Positions 7,267 to 13,447 of a stretch of DNA of 13,447 nucleotides are shown in pieces; positions within the stretch are counted from its first letter, which is position 1, and each line of letters starts with the position of its first letter. Source of the stretch: Coprothermobacterota bacterium (GTDB lineage Bacteria; Caldisericota; JANLFM01); assembly GCA_026389415.1 (NCBI GenBank), contig JAPLHX010000224.1:1-13447 (forward strand), in the 5' to 3' direction. The position numbers and the translations under genes were made by a program. The notes beneath the pieces are model-generated. The model was given only the letters and a program-made list of their open reading frames with translations, was not told the origin of the DNA and made no database searches.

Positions 7267-8175
7267 ATGACCGCAATAGATTTCCTGGTAGAGAAGGGCC
7301 TTTATCCGATGATCAGTATAACCGGCAAGTTGTATTTTCGAGGCGGCAAACAGCATTCACTTACCCCAGAAACCATCGATGAATTATGCCAAGAACTGAG
7401 TTTAACCTCACCGGAATCCTGCGCGCGCCGGCGAAAGGAAATACAGGCGCGCCGGCAAGCGCTACAAGAAACCCGTCCGATCCGGGAGTGGATCAAGCAA
7501 GAGCGTCCGCGGGAGATGCTGGTTCGCCAAGGTGCGGAAACTTTGTCCCTGGCAAAACTGCTCGCGATCCTCCTTCGCACCGGCAAAGCAGGAGTAAGCG
7601 CAGAGGAATTGGCTCGGCAGTTGTTGAATCACTTCGGTTCCTTGCGCGCGTTGGATGCAGCTCCAATCTCACACTTGCAGGATTTTGGTGGGATTGGACT
7701 AGCGAAAGTCGCGCAAATCAAAGCGGCTCTGGAGCTGGGTAAACGGCTGGCGCGAGAACGAACGGAGCGCAAACCTCGAATCAAGAGCCCGCCGGACGCG
7801 TTAGCGTATGTGGCCGGAGAACTCGGATTGGTCTTGCGCGATGCTGTCAAGGAATCGTTCCAGGTCATTTATTTAGACAGCAAAAACCAACCCATCGAGC
7901 GGCGGGAAATCAGCCGCGGCACGGTGAATGCCAGCCTGGTGGACCCCAAAGAAATCCTGAAGGAAGCCTCGCTCTGCTCTGCGGTCTCGGTGATCTTAGC
8001 TCACAATCACCCCTCGGGTGACCCTCAACCTTCTACGGAGGATATCCGGCTCACACTTGCGATTAAAGAAGCCTGTACGTTGGTTGGATTGAAAGTGTTG
8101 GATCATATTGTCATCGGGCGAAACGCCGAGGATTATTTCAGTTTTTCCGCGGCCGGCCTGCTGGACAAAGCGTGA
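7267..8175 (+). CDS. radC: RadC family (JAMM/MPN domain) protein with N-terminal extension
   Basis: A 302-residue protein. From about residue 71 it follows the standard RadC plan: PIREWIKQERPRE, then LLAILLRTG (98-106). A helix-hairpin-helix-like part follows (DFGGIGLAKVAQIKAALELGKRL, 139-161), and a JAMM/MPN metalloprotease-like domain from about 173 to the end. The zinc motif is present as H246-N-H248-P-S-G with Asp259 in PSTED, and an upstream Glu in the KEILKEA region (229-233). RadC was named for DNA repair, but its biochemical role is unresolved. Typical RadC proteins are about 220-230 residues. Here about 70 extra residues precede the core, including TAIDFLVEKGLYP, a predicted beta hairpin (ISITGKLYFRGGK) and a basic helix (CARRRKEIQARRQ). 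I do not recognise this extension. An in-frame ATG at 7231 would add 12 basic residues. The gene is divergent from the peptidase; a membrane-protein gene follows after 149 bases. Confidence 0.93.
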   Translation: MTAIDFLVEKGLYPMISITGKLYFRGGKQHSLTPETIDELCQELSLTSPESCARRRKEIQARRQALQETRPIREWIKQERPREMLVRQGAETLSLAKLLAILLRTGKAGVSAEELARQLLNHFGSLRALDAAPISHLQDFGGIGLAKVAQIKAALELGKRLARERTERKPRIKSPPDALAYVAGELGLVLRDAVKESFQVIYLDSKNQPIERREISRGTVNASLVDPKEILKEASLCSAVSVILAHNHPSGDPQPSTEDIRLTLAIKEACTLVGLKVLDHIVIGRNAEDYFSFSAAGLLDKA

Positions 8176-8232
8176 AAATTGCTGCGATGGATGGCAGGTC
8201 GAAACACGGAAACCTAAGGGGCGCTTGATCCG

Positions 8233-8328
8233 ATGACCATTCTGGATTCCTGGTTCGGCCTTCTGCCAAAAGATGCGGAACGAGGCCGATTCCGCCGCGA
8301 ATCTCAACAGAAGGGAAGAGAACCATGA
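8233..8328 (+). CDS. Possible 31-residue small ORF coupled to the next gene
   Basis: An ATG-initiated frame of 31 codons whose TGA overlaps the ATG of the following membrane-protein gene in an ATGA arrangement. The product begins MTILDSWFGLLPKD and ends in a highly charged tail. AGGGG lies 11 bases upstream, longer than ideal. An in-frame stop at 8215-8217 rules out a longer form. It could be a real small protein or a coupling leader, but chance is quite possible at this length. I do not recognise it. Confidence 0.25.
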   Translation: MTILDSWFGLLPKDAERGRFRRESQQKGREP

Positions 8329-9050
8329 CTAATCAAGAAAAGAACATCCCGCAGAAAAGTGAAAAGATGCGCCCGTTCGACCTGCCGGTGTCACGCGCAA
8401 GCACATCCTCCGCGCTAGCACAGTTGCTGGTTTTTTTCGGTAATGCCTTCCTGATCCTGGGGCTCTTTCTCCCCTGGGTGCAGGTCGGCTTCGCGCCAAA
8501 AGTGCACGTTTCCGGCTACCGGCTGGGCATTTTCCTGGTCCAAGGATCTCCTCTGCCCACTGCCTGGGGAGCCCGCGATCTGTGGGACGACATGCTACTG
8601 ATCCTGGCTCTGGTTTTGGCCGTGGACGCGGCGTTGAACCTGATCGCCCTGGTTCGAGGGACGCTCGTCCGCCCTAAGCAAGGCAAGATCCGCTTGGGGA
8701 TCGGCATTGCCCTGGGCGTGATCTGCCTTCTCGCCGTAACCGGCACTTTCGGGGTTTCGTTCTACTTGAATCAATCCTGGGACAACTACATACAGGAGAA
8801 CGTCGCCAACCTCCGCAATCTGGTGGATCCGCTCCCCGCGTTTGTGCTGGATGCGCTGAAGTGGCTCGGCTTGGACCTGCAGACGATGGTGGACCAAATG
8901 GTTACTGCGGGAGAAGCCTACGTCACCGATGTCTTGCGTCCGGCGGCCACCATGGGGTCAGGCCCATTGGTGCTATTTATGGGCGGCGCCCTGCTGGCGG
9001 CAGGTGGTTTTCTGGTGCGGCGCGCGGTACGGAACGAAACGGTGGCCTAA
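8325..9050 (+). CDS. Multi-pass membrane protein of unknown function
   Basis: A 241-residue protein I do not recognise. A polar N-terminus (1-28) precedes likely membrane segments at about 30-51, 88-110, 122-147 and 213-232. The stretch 148-205 between segments three and four is long and mostly amphipathic (NQSWDNYIQENVANL onward) and may face outside. The first loop (52-87) is rich in Gly and Pro. Basic clusters (RGTLVRPKQGKIR at 111-123 and VRRAVR at 231-236) fit cytoplasmic sides under the positive-inside rule. The start at 8325 has AAGGGA and AGAG upstream; a second in-frame ATG at 8367 is possible but lacks a better site. It sits between radC and another small membrane protein, all in one direction, with gaps of 149 and 210 bases. 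Confidence 0.8.
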   Translation: MTNQEKNIPQKSEKMRPFDLPVSRASTSSALAQLLVFFGNAFLILGLFLPWVQVGFAPKVHVSGYRLGIFLVQGSPLPTAWGARDLWDDMLLILALVLAVDAALNLIALVRGTLVRPKQGKIRLGIGIALGVICLLAVTGTFGVSFYLNQSWDNYIQENVANLRNLVDPLPAFVLDALKWLGLDLQTMVDQMVTAGEAYVTDVLRPAATMGSGPLVLFMGGALLAAGGFLVRRAVRNETVA

Positions 9051-9260
9051 GCCTTCACGCCCGAGCCGGAAAGCGACTCTTCTAAAATTCCACTTCGCTG
9101 TGAAGCTACTGATACAGTTTCAGGACATTACGCGGGGTTTCAATGGATTCCTGTTCCACTTTGTATTGGGTTGCAGATATTTTAGTTGACGCGTCGATAG
9201 CTGGGGGATACCGTTTGAAAAGGAAGCCAATCGTGTGGCGCCCCCGTAAAAGGAGACGAC

Positions 9261-9653
9261 ATGGAACGACCAATTCAGCCGTTCACATCGACGAAACCGG
9301 CCAAGGGTACGCGACCGGCGGCACTCACGATAATTTGCATTCTGGGGTTCATTGGAGTTGGCGCGATCGTACTAATGGCTCTGTTTGCCCTTACGGGAGG
9401 CGCCGGTTCCGGTACCGGCTTCGGCTTGCCACTGACCTGGGCCGGCATCTTGTTATTAGCGATGTCGCTGGTCCAACTATGGCCGCTGTTGGGAATGTGG
9501 AACATGAAAAAGTATGGTGTGATTGCTTACACTGTGCTGTTTGTCATCGGCCGGCTCTCGGTGATCATCGACGGCCGAATGAATTGGTGGAGTTTCGTGG
9601 TGGGCTTAGCCGTGATCGCGATTGGTTTCTCCTACTACAACCAAATGGATTGA
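9261..9653 (+). CDS. Small four-segment membrane protein of unknown function
   Basis: A 130-residue protein with a polar N-terminus (1-18) and hydrophobic stretches at about 20-45, 57-80, 85-103 and 107-125. The sequence GMWNMKKYG at 78-86 forms a basic turn, as in many small uncharacterised bacterial membrane proteins with a GMWxMKKWG-like turn. No catalytic motif is visible. The start is well supported by AAAGGAGACGAC before the ATG. The gene ends five bases before the start of the broken PAS-GGDEF gene, so the two were probably cotranscribed while the latter was intact. The 210-base gap upstream (9051-9260) contains no gene I can support and no clear promoter. Confidence 0.8.
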   Translation: MERPIQPFTSTKPAKGTRPAALTIICILGFIGVGAIVLMALFALTGGAGSGTGFGLPLTWAGILLLAMSLVQLWPLLGMWNMKKYGVIAYTVLFVIGRLSVIIDGRMNWWSFVVGLAVIAIGFSYYNQMD

Positions 9654-9658
9654 GCGCC

Positions 9659-10385
9659 ATGTCCAACAAGCCAAATCCTGATTTCTATCAAGAGCTGCTG
9701 GACAACCTCCGCGACGAAGTCTACTTCGTGGACCACCACCGTCGAATCACGTTTTAGAATCAGGGAGCCCAGCGTCTGACGGGATTCTTGTCCCCCCAAA
9801 CAGTCGGGTCACGTGGCTCGGACGATCTACTGATGCACGTTGCCGAAGACGGAATCAGCCTTTGCCGCAACGATTGTCCCCTCTCGGCCACCATATTGGA
9901 TGGCAAAGCCCGCGACACCCAAGCCTTTCTGCACCGCCGCGCTGGGCATCGGGCACCTAGAAGACTTGCGAGACCACCAGATTCCGATTGGCCTGCTGTT
10001 TGTTGATATCGATCGTTTCAAGCGGATCAACGACAACCTGGGGCATCAAATCGGGGACGAAGTATTGAAAATGGGAGCCCGAACAATGGCCAACGCCGTC
10101 CGGTCTTCGTTTGACTTGGTCTGCCGCTGGGGTAAAGAAGAGTTCACGGTCCTCTTGTTGAATGTGGATCGGTCGCATTCGGCACGGATCGGTGAAAAAC
10201 TGCGCTTCCTGGCGGAACAGTCCGGCATCCGTCAAGACAGCCGGTTTGTCCGCACAACGATATCCCTGGGTGGCATGATCGCGCAATCGGGTGACCCCGG
10301 ACGGATCGAACAGACCGAGGCTTGGATTGTAGCCGCTCTCGAAAAGGACGTTCCCTTCCTGTATAATAAAACTTGGCCGTGCTAG
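9659..10385 (+). pseudogene. Broken PAS-GGDEF diguanylate cyclase gene
   Basis: Remains of a PAS-GGDEF signalling gene. From ATG 9659 the frame reads a PAS start (FYQELLDNLRDEVYFVDHHRRITF), then stops at TAG 9755-9757. Relatives usually have Trp there, so one base change TGG to TAG explains it. The same frame continues with NQGAQRLTGF and LCRNDCPLSATI up to GHRAP near 9958. Homology then jumps to the +1 frame with LEDLRDHQIPIGLLFVDIDRFKRIND. Roughly 60 codons that normally hold the linker and the DPLTGLxNR start of GGDEF are missing. The GGDEF signature reads WGKEEF instead of WGGEEF. The usual C-terminal LMYxSK tail is not readable; the last frame ends at a TAG inside the SRP RNA. No strong ribosome site precedes 9659. 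I infer a decayed cyclase; the internal gap could partly be an assembly fault. Confidence 0.88.
10339..10367 (+). promoter_or_regulatory. Promoter of the SRP RNA (and probably dnaX)
   Basis: A perfect -10 TATAAT at 10362-10367 is preceded after exactly 17 bases by TCGAAA at 10339-10344 (four of six -35 consensus bases). The predicted start falls seven bases after the -10, at about G10375, the first base of the SRP RNA terminal helix. The promoter is embedded in the tail of the PAS-GGDEF pseudogene. Confidence 0.8.
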
Positions 10386-10642
10386 ACGGGGAGTTAGCGG
10401 TGCCCTGCACCCGCAAACCGCTAGAGCGGGGTCGAATTCCCACCCCCGGTGTCACTTTGTGAGGCCGGCCCATTTAAGTGGTGTTGATCGCAGGGTCCTG
10501 CGCAGCGAAGCCCTGCAAATTCCGCCAGGTCCGGGAGGAAGCAACGGTAAGCAGATCGTTTCGGGTGCCGTGGGACAGCCTTGCGGGAGCTGGCTGATTG
10601 GGTATCGCTCGGAAGGCGTACATCAAAGGTGGGTGCACGGCC
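10375..10642 (+). ncRNA. ffs: Signal recognition particle RNA, large bacterial type
   Basis: The RNA scaffold of the signal recognition particle, which binds Ffh and targets nascent membrane and secreted proteins. At about 268 nucleotides it matches the long form with an Alu domain known from Bacillus (about 270), not the short 4.5S form. The 5' part closely resembles the Bacillus Alu region: GTGCTAGACGGGGAGTTAGCGGT, CCGCTAGAGC and GAATTCCC. The Ffh-binding hairpin is at 10525-10551: CCAGGTCC, GNRA-type tetraloop GGGA (10533-10536), GGAAGCAA, then GGTAAGCAG. The ends pair perfectly over eight bases (GGCCGTGC 10375-10382 with GCACGGCC 10635-10642), which sets both termini. A strong promoter sits just upstream. 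No terminator lies between it and dnaX, so the 3' end is probably made by processing. Confidence 0.96.
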
Positions 10643-10661
10643 ATGGAAAACGAAAACGACG

Positions 10662-12305
10662 ATGAGCTATCAATCGCTATATCGGAAATGGCGCTCCCAG
10701 GGCTTCGATGAAGTCTTGGGGCAGGATCATATCACCCGCACATTGAAGAACGCCATCATCAAGGGACGGGTAGCGCATGCCTTCCTCTTTGCAGGACCCC
10801 GCGGCACGGGAAAAACCTCCACCGCTCGCATCCTGGCCAAGGCCCTCAACTGCGAGCAAGGACCCACGTCCCAACCGGACCTGACTTGCCCGGCTTGTCA
10901 GCGAATCCGTGACGGTCAGTCGCTTGATGTGTTGGAGATTGACGCCGCGTCCAACCGGGGTATCGATGAGATTCGGGAGTTGAGAGAGCGAGTCCGCTTC
11001 GCGCCGGTAGAGGGTCCCTACAAAATTTATATCATCGATGAAGTGCATATGCTCACCAGCGAAGCCTTCAACGCCCTATTGAAAACCTTGGAAGAACCGC
11101 CGGAGCATGTCGTTTTCATCCTCTGCACCACTGACTGGCAAAAGCTGCCTGCCACCATCCTCTCGCGCTGTCAACGCTACGACTTTCGCCGGATTCCGCA
11201 AGCACTGCTGGCCCATAGACTGGGAGAGATTGTCTTGGCAGAAGGAGCCGGCATCGAACCGGACGCCTTGGATCTGATCGTGGCTGCCGCTGCAGGATCC
11301 TTCCGCGACGCAGAATCAATCCTGGAGCAACTGCTCTCTTACACAGAAGGAACGGTGACCGCCACCGAAGCGCGCGAGCTGCTGGGATTCACCGAGGAAG
11401 AATGGCTGACTGGATTGGCCGAATCTTTACTGGCCGCTGACTTCAAGGCCATTTTTAACCTGTTGGGTCAATTGATAGAAGCCGGTCGGGATCCACGCAA
11501 CATTGGTCGTGATCTGGTTCAATTCTTGCGGCATCTCCTGGCGATCAGTGTCGGCAGCCCGACGGATCTGTGGCGGGACAGAGAAACCCGTTTGCGCCAG
11601 ATCGCAGCCCAAACCAACCCCGGTGCGATACTGCAATTGCTGGATCCGTTAGCTGGCTTGGAAGCACAAATGCGGCAAGCGGTGGAGCCGCGCACGACGT
11701 TGGAAATGACCCTGATCCTGGCTGCGTACCGCAGCCGGAATGGAAAAAGCACTGTTGGAGCAGCACAAGGTTTAACCGAAAGCCCTTCCTTAAAAAATGC
11801 GGAGGAACCTACCACAAGAACCCAAACGGTGAAAAAGGTCGAGCCAGCCTCGTCGAGTGCCGACTCGGCCGAGGAGATGGAAACGAAACCGGCGACCGCA
11901 AAGGCGGAGGCTCCTCCTACATTGGTACTGTCGCGGGACCCAGCCAAATTGTCACTGGCTGAGATTCAAGCGCAGTGGGCTCATATACTGGAAGGAGTGC
12001 GGACTCAGACGGTACCGATGTATGTATTGCTAAGCAAAGGAACGCCAGTAGACTACGAAGACGGCTGCCTGACCATCTGCTTCGACCGGCAGTTCACGTT
12101 CCACCGCAATACGGTGTCCCTGGAGGAAAACAAGGTTATCATTGAAAAAGCGATCCAGCATTCGTTGGGTTGTTCGCTGCAATTAGCATTCTTGTTGAAG
12201 GACGGAGAGAAGGAACAGACAGAGGAGAACCTGAGAGACCATCCGATGGTGCAGCAAGCCCTCGATCTATTCGAAGGGAACATCATAGAAATAAAAGAGG
12301 TTTAA
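10662..12305 (+). CDS. dnaX: DNA polymerase III subunits gamma/tau
   Basis: The 547-residue clamp-loader ATPase of the replisome. The N-terminus SLYRKWRSQGFDEVLGQ is diagnostic. The AAA+ core has Walker A GPRGTGKT (45-52), Walker B IIDEVH (124-129), TLEEPPEH (142-149) and the SRC arginine finger (168-170). The zinc module has Cys64, Cys76 and Cys79, but the usual second cysteine is Asp73. The clamp-loader collar region extends to about 365, a low-complexity linker (about 370-430) follows, and a C-terminal domain (about 440-547) should contact the polymerase. The frame is open 27 codons upstream, but that would lie inside the SRP RNA; ATG 10662 matches the family start. The ribosome site is weak (GAAAACG-like, no GGAGG). 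It heads the dnaX-ybaB-recR cluster and lies 19 bases after the SRP RNA, probably on the same transcript. Confidence 0.97.
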   Translation: MSYQSLYRKWRSQGFDEVLGQDHITRTLKNAIIKGRVAHAFLFAGPRGTGKTSTARILAKALNCEQGPTSQPDLTCPACQRIRDGQSLDVLEIDAASNRGIDEIRELRERVRFAPVEGPYKIYIIDEVHMLTSEAFNALLKTLEEPPEHVVFILCTTDWQKLPATILSRCQRYDFRRIPQALLAHRLGEIVLAEGAGIEPDALDLIVAAAAGSFRDAESILEQLLSYTEGTVTATEARELLGFTEEEWLTGLAESLLAADFKAIFNLLGQLIEAGRDPRNIGRDLVQFLRHLLAISVGSPTDLWRDRETRLRQIAAQTNPGAILQLLDPLAGLEAQMRQAVEPRTTLEMTLILAAYRSRNGKSTVGAAQGLTESPSLKNAEEPTTRTQTVKKVEPASSSADSAEEMETKPATAKAEAPPTLVLSRDPAKLSLAEIQAQWAHILEGVRTQTVPMYVLLSKGTPVDYEDGCLTICFDRQFTFHRNTVSLEENKVIIEKAIQHSLGCSLQLAFLLKDGEKEQTEENLRDHPMVQQALDLFEGNIIEIKEV

Positions 12306-12307
12306 CG

Positions 12308-12622
12308 ATGAAAGACATTGGTCGTTTAATGAAGCAAGCACAAGAAATGCAACGGGATTTAGCCCGCGCCCAGAAAGAGTTGGGAGCGCTGCAGCTCGTT
12401 GGAGAATCCGGCGGTGGACTGGTCAAGATCACCTTAACCGGCCATCACGAGGTAGTGGACGTTCACATCGATCCGCAAGCGACGGATCCGGAATCGTTAG
12501 ACCTGCTGGAGGAATTGGTCGCCGCAGCCCTGCGGAATGTGATGGAGAAAATCCAAACTGCTTCCCAGGAGAAACTGGGTATGCTTGGCAGCCTGGGTGG
12601 CAATCTCGCTGGAATGCTATAG
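12308..12622 (+). CDS. ybaB: YbaB/EbfC family nucleoid-associated protein
   Basis: A 104-residue member of the small YbaB/EbfC family, DNA-binding dimers found next to dnaX and recR in many bacteria. Diagnostic parts are the N-terminal helix LMKQAQEMQRDLARAQKEL (7-25), the beta sheet GGGLVKITLTGHHEVVDVHIDP and the C-terminal helix LLEELVAAALRNVMEKIQ, followed by a Gly/Met-rich tail. Length is normal. The start is ATG 12308, three bases after the dnaX stop, with AAAGAGG upstream; the frame extends further left only as an overlap with dnaX. Its stop is followed after three bases by the recR GTG, showing one tight operon. The exact physiological role of the family is not settled. Confidence 0.96.
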   Translation: MKDIGRLMKQAQEMQRDLARAQKELGALQLVGESGGGLVKITLTGHHEVVDVHIDPQATDPESLDLLEELVAAALRNVMEKIQTASQEKLGMLGSLGGNLAGML

Positions 12623-12625
12623 TCC

Positions 12626-13040
12626 GTGCCGGTTTTTACTCCCTCTCTCTCCAAGTTGATCGAATCCCTTCGCCACTTGCCCGGGATCGGACCGAAGAGC
12701 GCAGAGCGGATCGCCTTTTTCCTGTTGAAGGGCAACCCCGCTGAGGCAGAAACGCTGGCTACGGCCATTCTGGAAGCCCGAATGAACGTGAAAGCCTGCT
12801 CTCGTTATGCACGTGGAAGAACTGATTGGCCGGGTGAAGGAGGGTCAAATTCAAGAAGTGATCATGGCTACCAATCCCACCATGAACGGGGACATCACCT
12901 GCACGCTGATTGCTAAACGGCTGAAACCGCTGGGCATAAAGGTGACCCGCATCGCGCATGGGCTTCCGGTGGGCAGCGACCTGGAACTAGCGGATGAGGT
13001 CACACTGGGGTTGGCCTTGCAAGGACGCCGGGAGGTTTAG
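12626..13040 (+). pseudogene. recR: Interrupted recR (recombination mediator) with internal loss and frameshift
   Basis: RecR acts with RecO/RecF in loading RecA at gaps and is normally about 198 residues: helix-hairpin-helix, Cys4 zinc finger, Toprim domain, C-terminal Walker-like part. Here a GTG start at 12626 gives the N-terminus with the hairpin motif LPGIGPKSAERIAF (18-31) and reaches the first zinc cysteine at 58 (ACSRY). Homology then switches to the +1 frame at 12807-12809 with HVEELIGRVKEGQIQEV, ATNPTMNGD, RIAHGLPVG and DLELADEVTLGLALQGRREV, ending at TAG 13038-13040. About 60 codons are missing, including the other three zinc cysteines and the VVExPxD start of Toprim. Without frame repair the GTG frame would end at 12916 as a 96-residue product. 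The rest of the operon is intact and the surviving parts look well conserved, so the event is recent or is an assembly error. Confidence 0.9.
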
Positions 13041-13042
13041 CT

Positions 13043-13447
13043 TTGCCGGTAGTGAACTTACGGCCCGTGGATGCTGACAGTTTCTATCCCGTGATCAAAT
13101 TGAAAACCCGACCCGAGCAGAAAGGCTTTGTTGCCGACAATGTGTTTTCCATGGCAGAGGCCAAGGTACACTCGACGTTCGTTCCGCTGACCATTTACGC
13201 CGACCAGACCCTGGTCGGTTTCACCATGTACGGATTCGACCCGGACGCCCAAGAACGCTGGATCATCCGGTTGATGATCGATCAGGCTTTCCAGGGCCAG
13301 GGGTATGGGCGGGCCGCCACTGGGGAGGTGATTCGCCGCATCCGGAAGGAATTCCCAGACTGCCGTGAACTTTTCCTCAGCTTCGAGCCAGAGAATAAGA
13401 GTGCAGAAGGTTTGTATACGAGTCTTGGCTTCCAACACACCGGTCGG
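13043..13447 (+). CDS. GNAT spermidine/diamine N-acetyltransferase (BltD/PaiA-like), partial
   Basis: The first 135 residues of a GNAT-fold acetyltransferase; the gene continues past the right edge and probably lacks only 10-20 residues. It should transfer acetyl from acetyl-CoA to polyamines such as spermidine, in the cytoplasm. It closely follows the Bacillus BltD pattern: NLRPVDADSF, KTRPEQKGFVADNVFSMAEAK, LVGFTMYG, then WIIRLMID. The acetyl-CoA binding motif is QGQGYGRAATGEVI, followed by LSFEPENKSAEGLYTSLGF. The start is taken as TTG 13043 because GGAGG (13031-13035, inside the recR end) lies seven bases before it; GTG 13052 is an in-frame alternative. It begins two bases after the recR stop and is probably the last or a further gene of the dnaX operon, though no functional link to recombination is known. 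Confidence 0.9.
   Translation, partial: MPVVNLRPVDADSFYPVIKLKTRPEQKGFVADNVFSMAEAKVHSTFVPLTIYADQTLVGFTMYGFDPDAQERWIIRLMIDQAFQGQGYGRAATGEVIRRIRKEFPDCRELFLSFEPENKSAEGLYTSLGFQHTGR

Noticed and set aside
9143..9757. Long plus-strand frame of 204 codons covering the small membrane-protein gene.
   Set aside because: Its first two thirds overlap the well-supported membrane gene at 9261-9653 in another frame and look basic and random. Only its last 32 codons are meaningful, as the start of the broken PAS-GGDEF gene.
10381..10450. A tRNA-like appearance in the stretch GACGGGGAGTTAGCGGT ... GAATTCCCACCCC.
   Set aside because: It matches the Alu domain of large bacterial SRP RNA and pairs as part of that RNA; there is no acceptor stem or anticodon loop.
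10581..10661. Upstream extension of the dnaX frame by 27 codons.
   Set aside because: It lies mostly inside the SRP RNA and does not resemble DnaX; the family start motif begins at ATG 10662.
10643..10711. A 22-codon ATG frame (MENENDDEL...) directly after the SRP RNA, overlapping the dnaX start.
   Set aside because: It is out of frame with dnaX, lacks a ribosome site and has no recognisable feature; probably chance.
11785..11800. A run of six A in dnaX near codon 375, where a programmed frameshift could produce a short gamma form.
   Set aside because: The run reads A-AAA-AAT, not the efficient A-AAA-AAG. The -1 frame stays open for over 50 codons instead of stopping soon, and no clear stimulatory hairpin was seen.

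Overview
The window reads as a chromosomal segment of an anaerobic bacterium with G+C a little above one half. Three things suggest this: the N-terminal part of a glycyl radical enzyme, a radical SAM/SPASM-type enzyme, and an SRP RNA of the long Bacillus type immediately upstream of dnaX-ybaB-recR. That last gene order is familiar from Bacillota, so an anaerobic Clostridia- or Peptococcia-like lineage is my best guess, with Chloroflexota as an alternative. No transposase, integrase, phage gene, CRISPR array or tRNA was seen.

Left part (1-3048). A minus-strand pair holds a conserved protein of unknown function (724-1572) followed by the start of a glycyl radical enzyme that runs off the left edge (1-688). 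Divergent from it is a PAS-GGDEF-HD-GYP protein (1684-3048). Its HD-GYP phosphodiesterase motifs are intact, but its GGDEF signature reads GGDQF. It is therefore probably a c-di-GMP hydrolase with a regulatory GGDEF domain.

Middle (3178-9653). A radical SAM protein with a Cys-rich C-terminus (3178-4659) faces a lipoprotein of the dipeptidyl-peptidase IV family (4736-6946, minus). A roughly 320-base divergent spacer separates the peptidase from radC (7267-8175), which encodes a RadC with an extra N-terminal region of about 70 residues. Two unrecognised multi-pass membrane proteins follow (8325-9050 and 9261-9653).

Right part (9659-13447). A broken PAS-GGDEF gene leads into a clear housekeeping block: SRP RNA promoter, large SRP RNA (10375-10642), dnaX, ybaB, recR and a spermidine/diamine N-acetyltransferase cut by the right edge. 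dnaX starts only 19 bases after the SRP RNA, so the two probably share a transcript. recR is interrupted: its zinc finger and the first half of its Toprim domain are missing and the remainder is out of frame. The GGDEF pseudogene shows an internal loss of similar estimated size and the same reading-frame phase. That could be real decay or an assembly fault and is the most useful thing to check here.

I found no convincing new multi-gene system. The strongest leads are the unknown partner of the glycyl radical enzyme, the two matching internal losses, and the SRP RNA-dnaX fusion layout.
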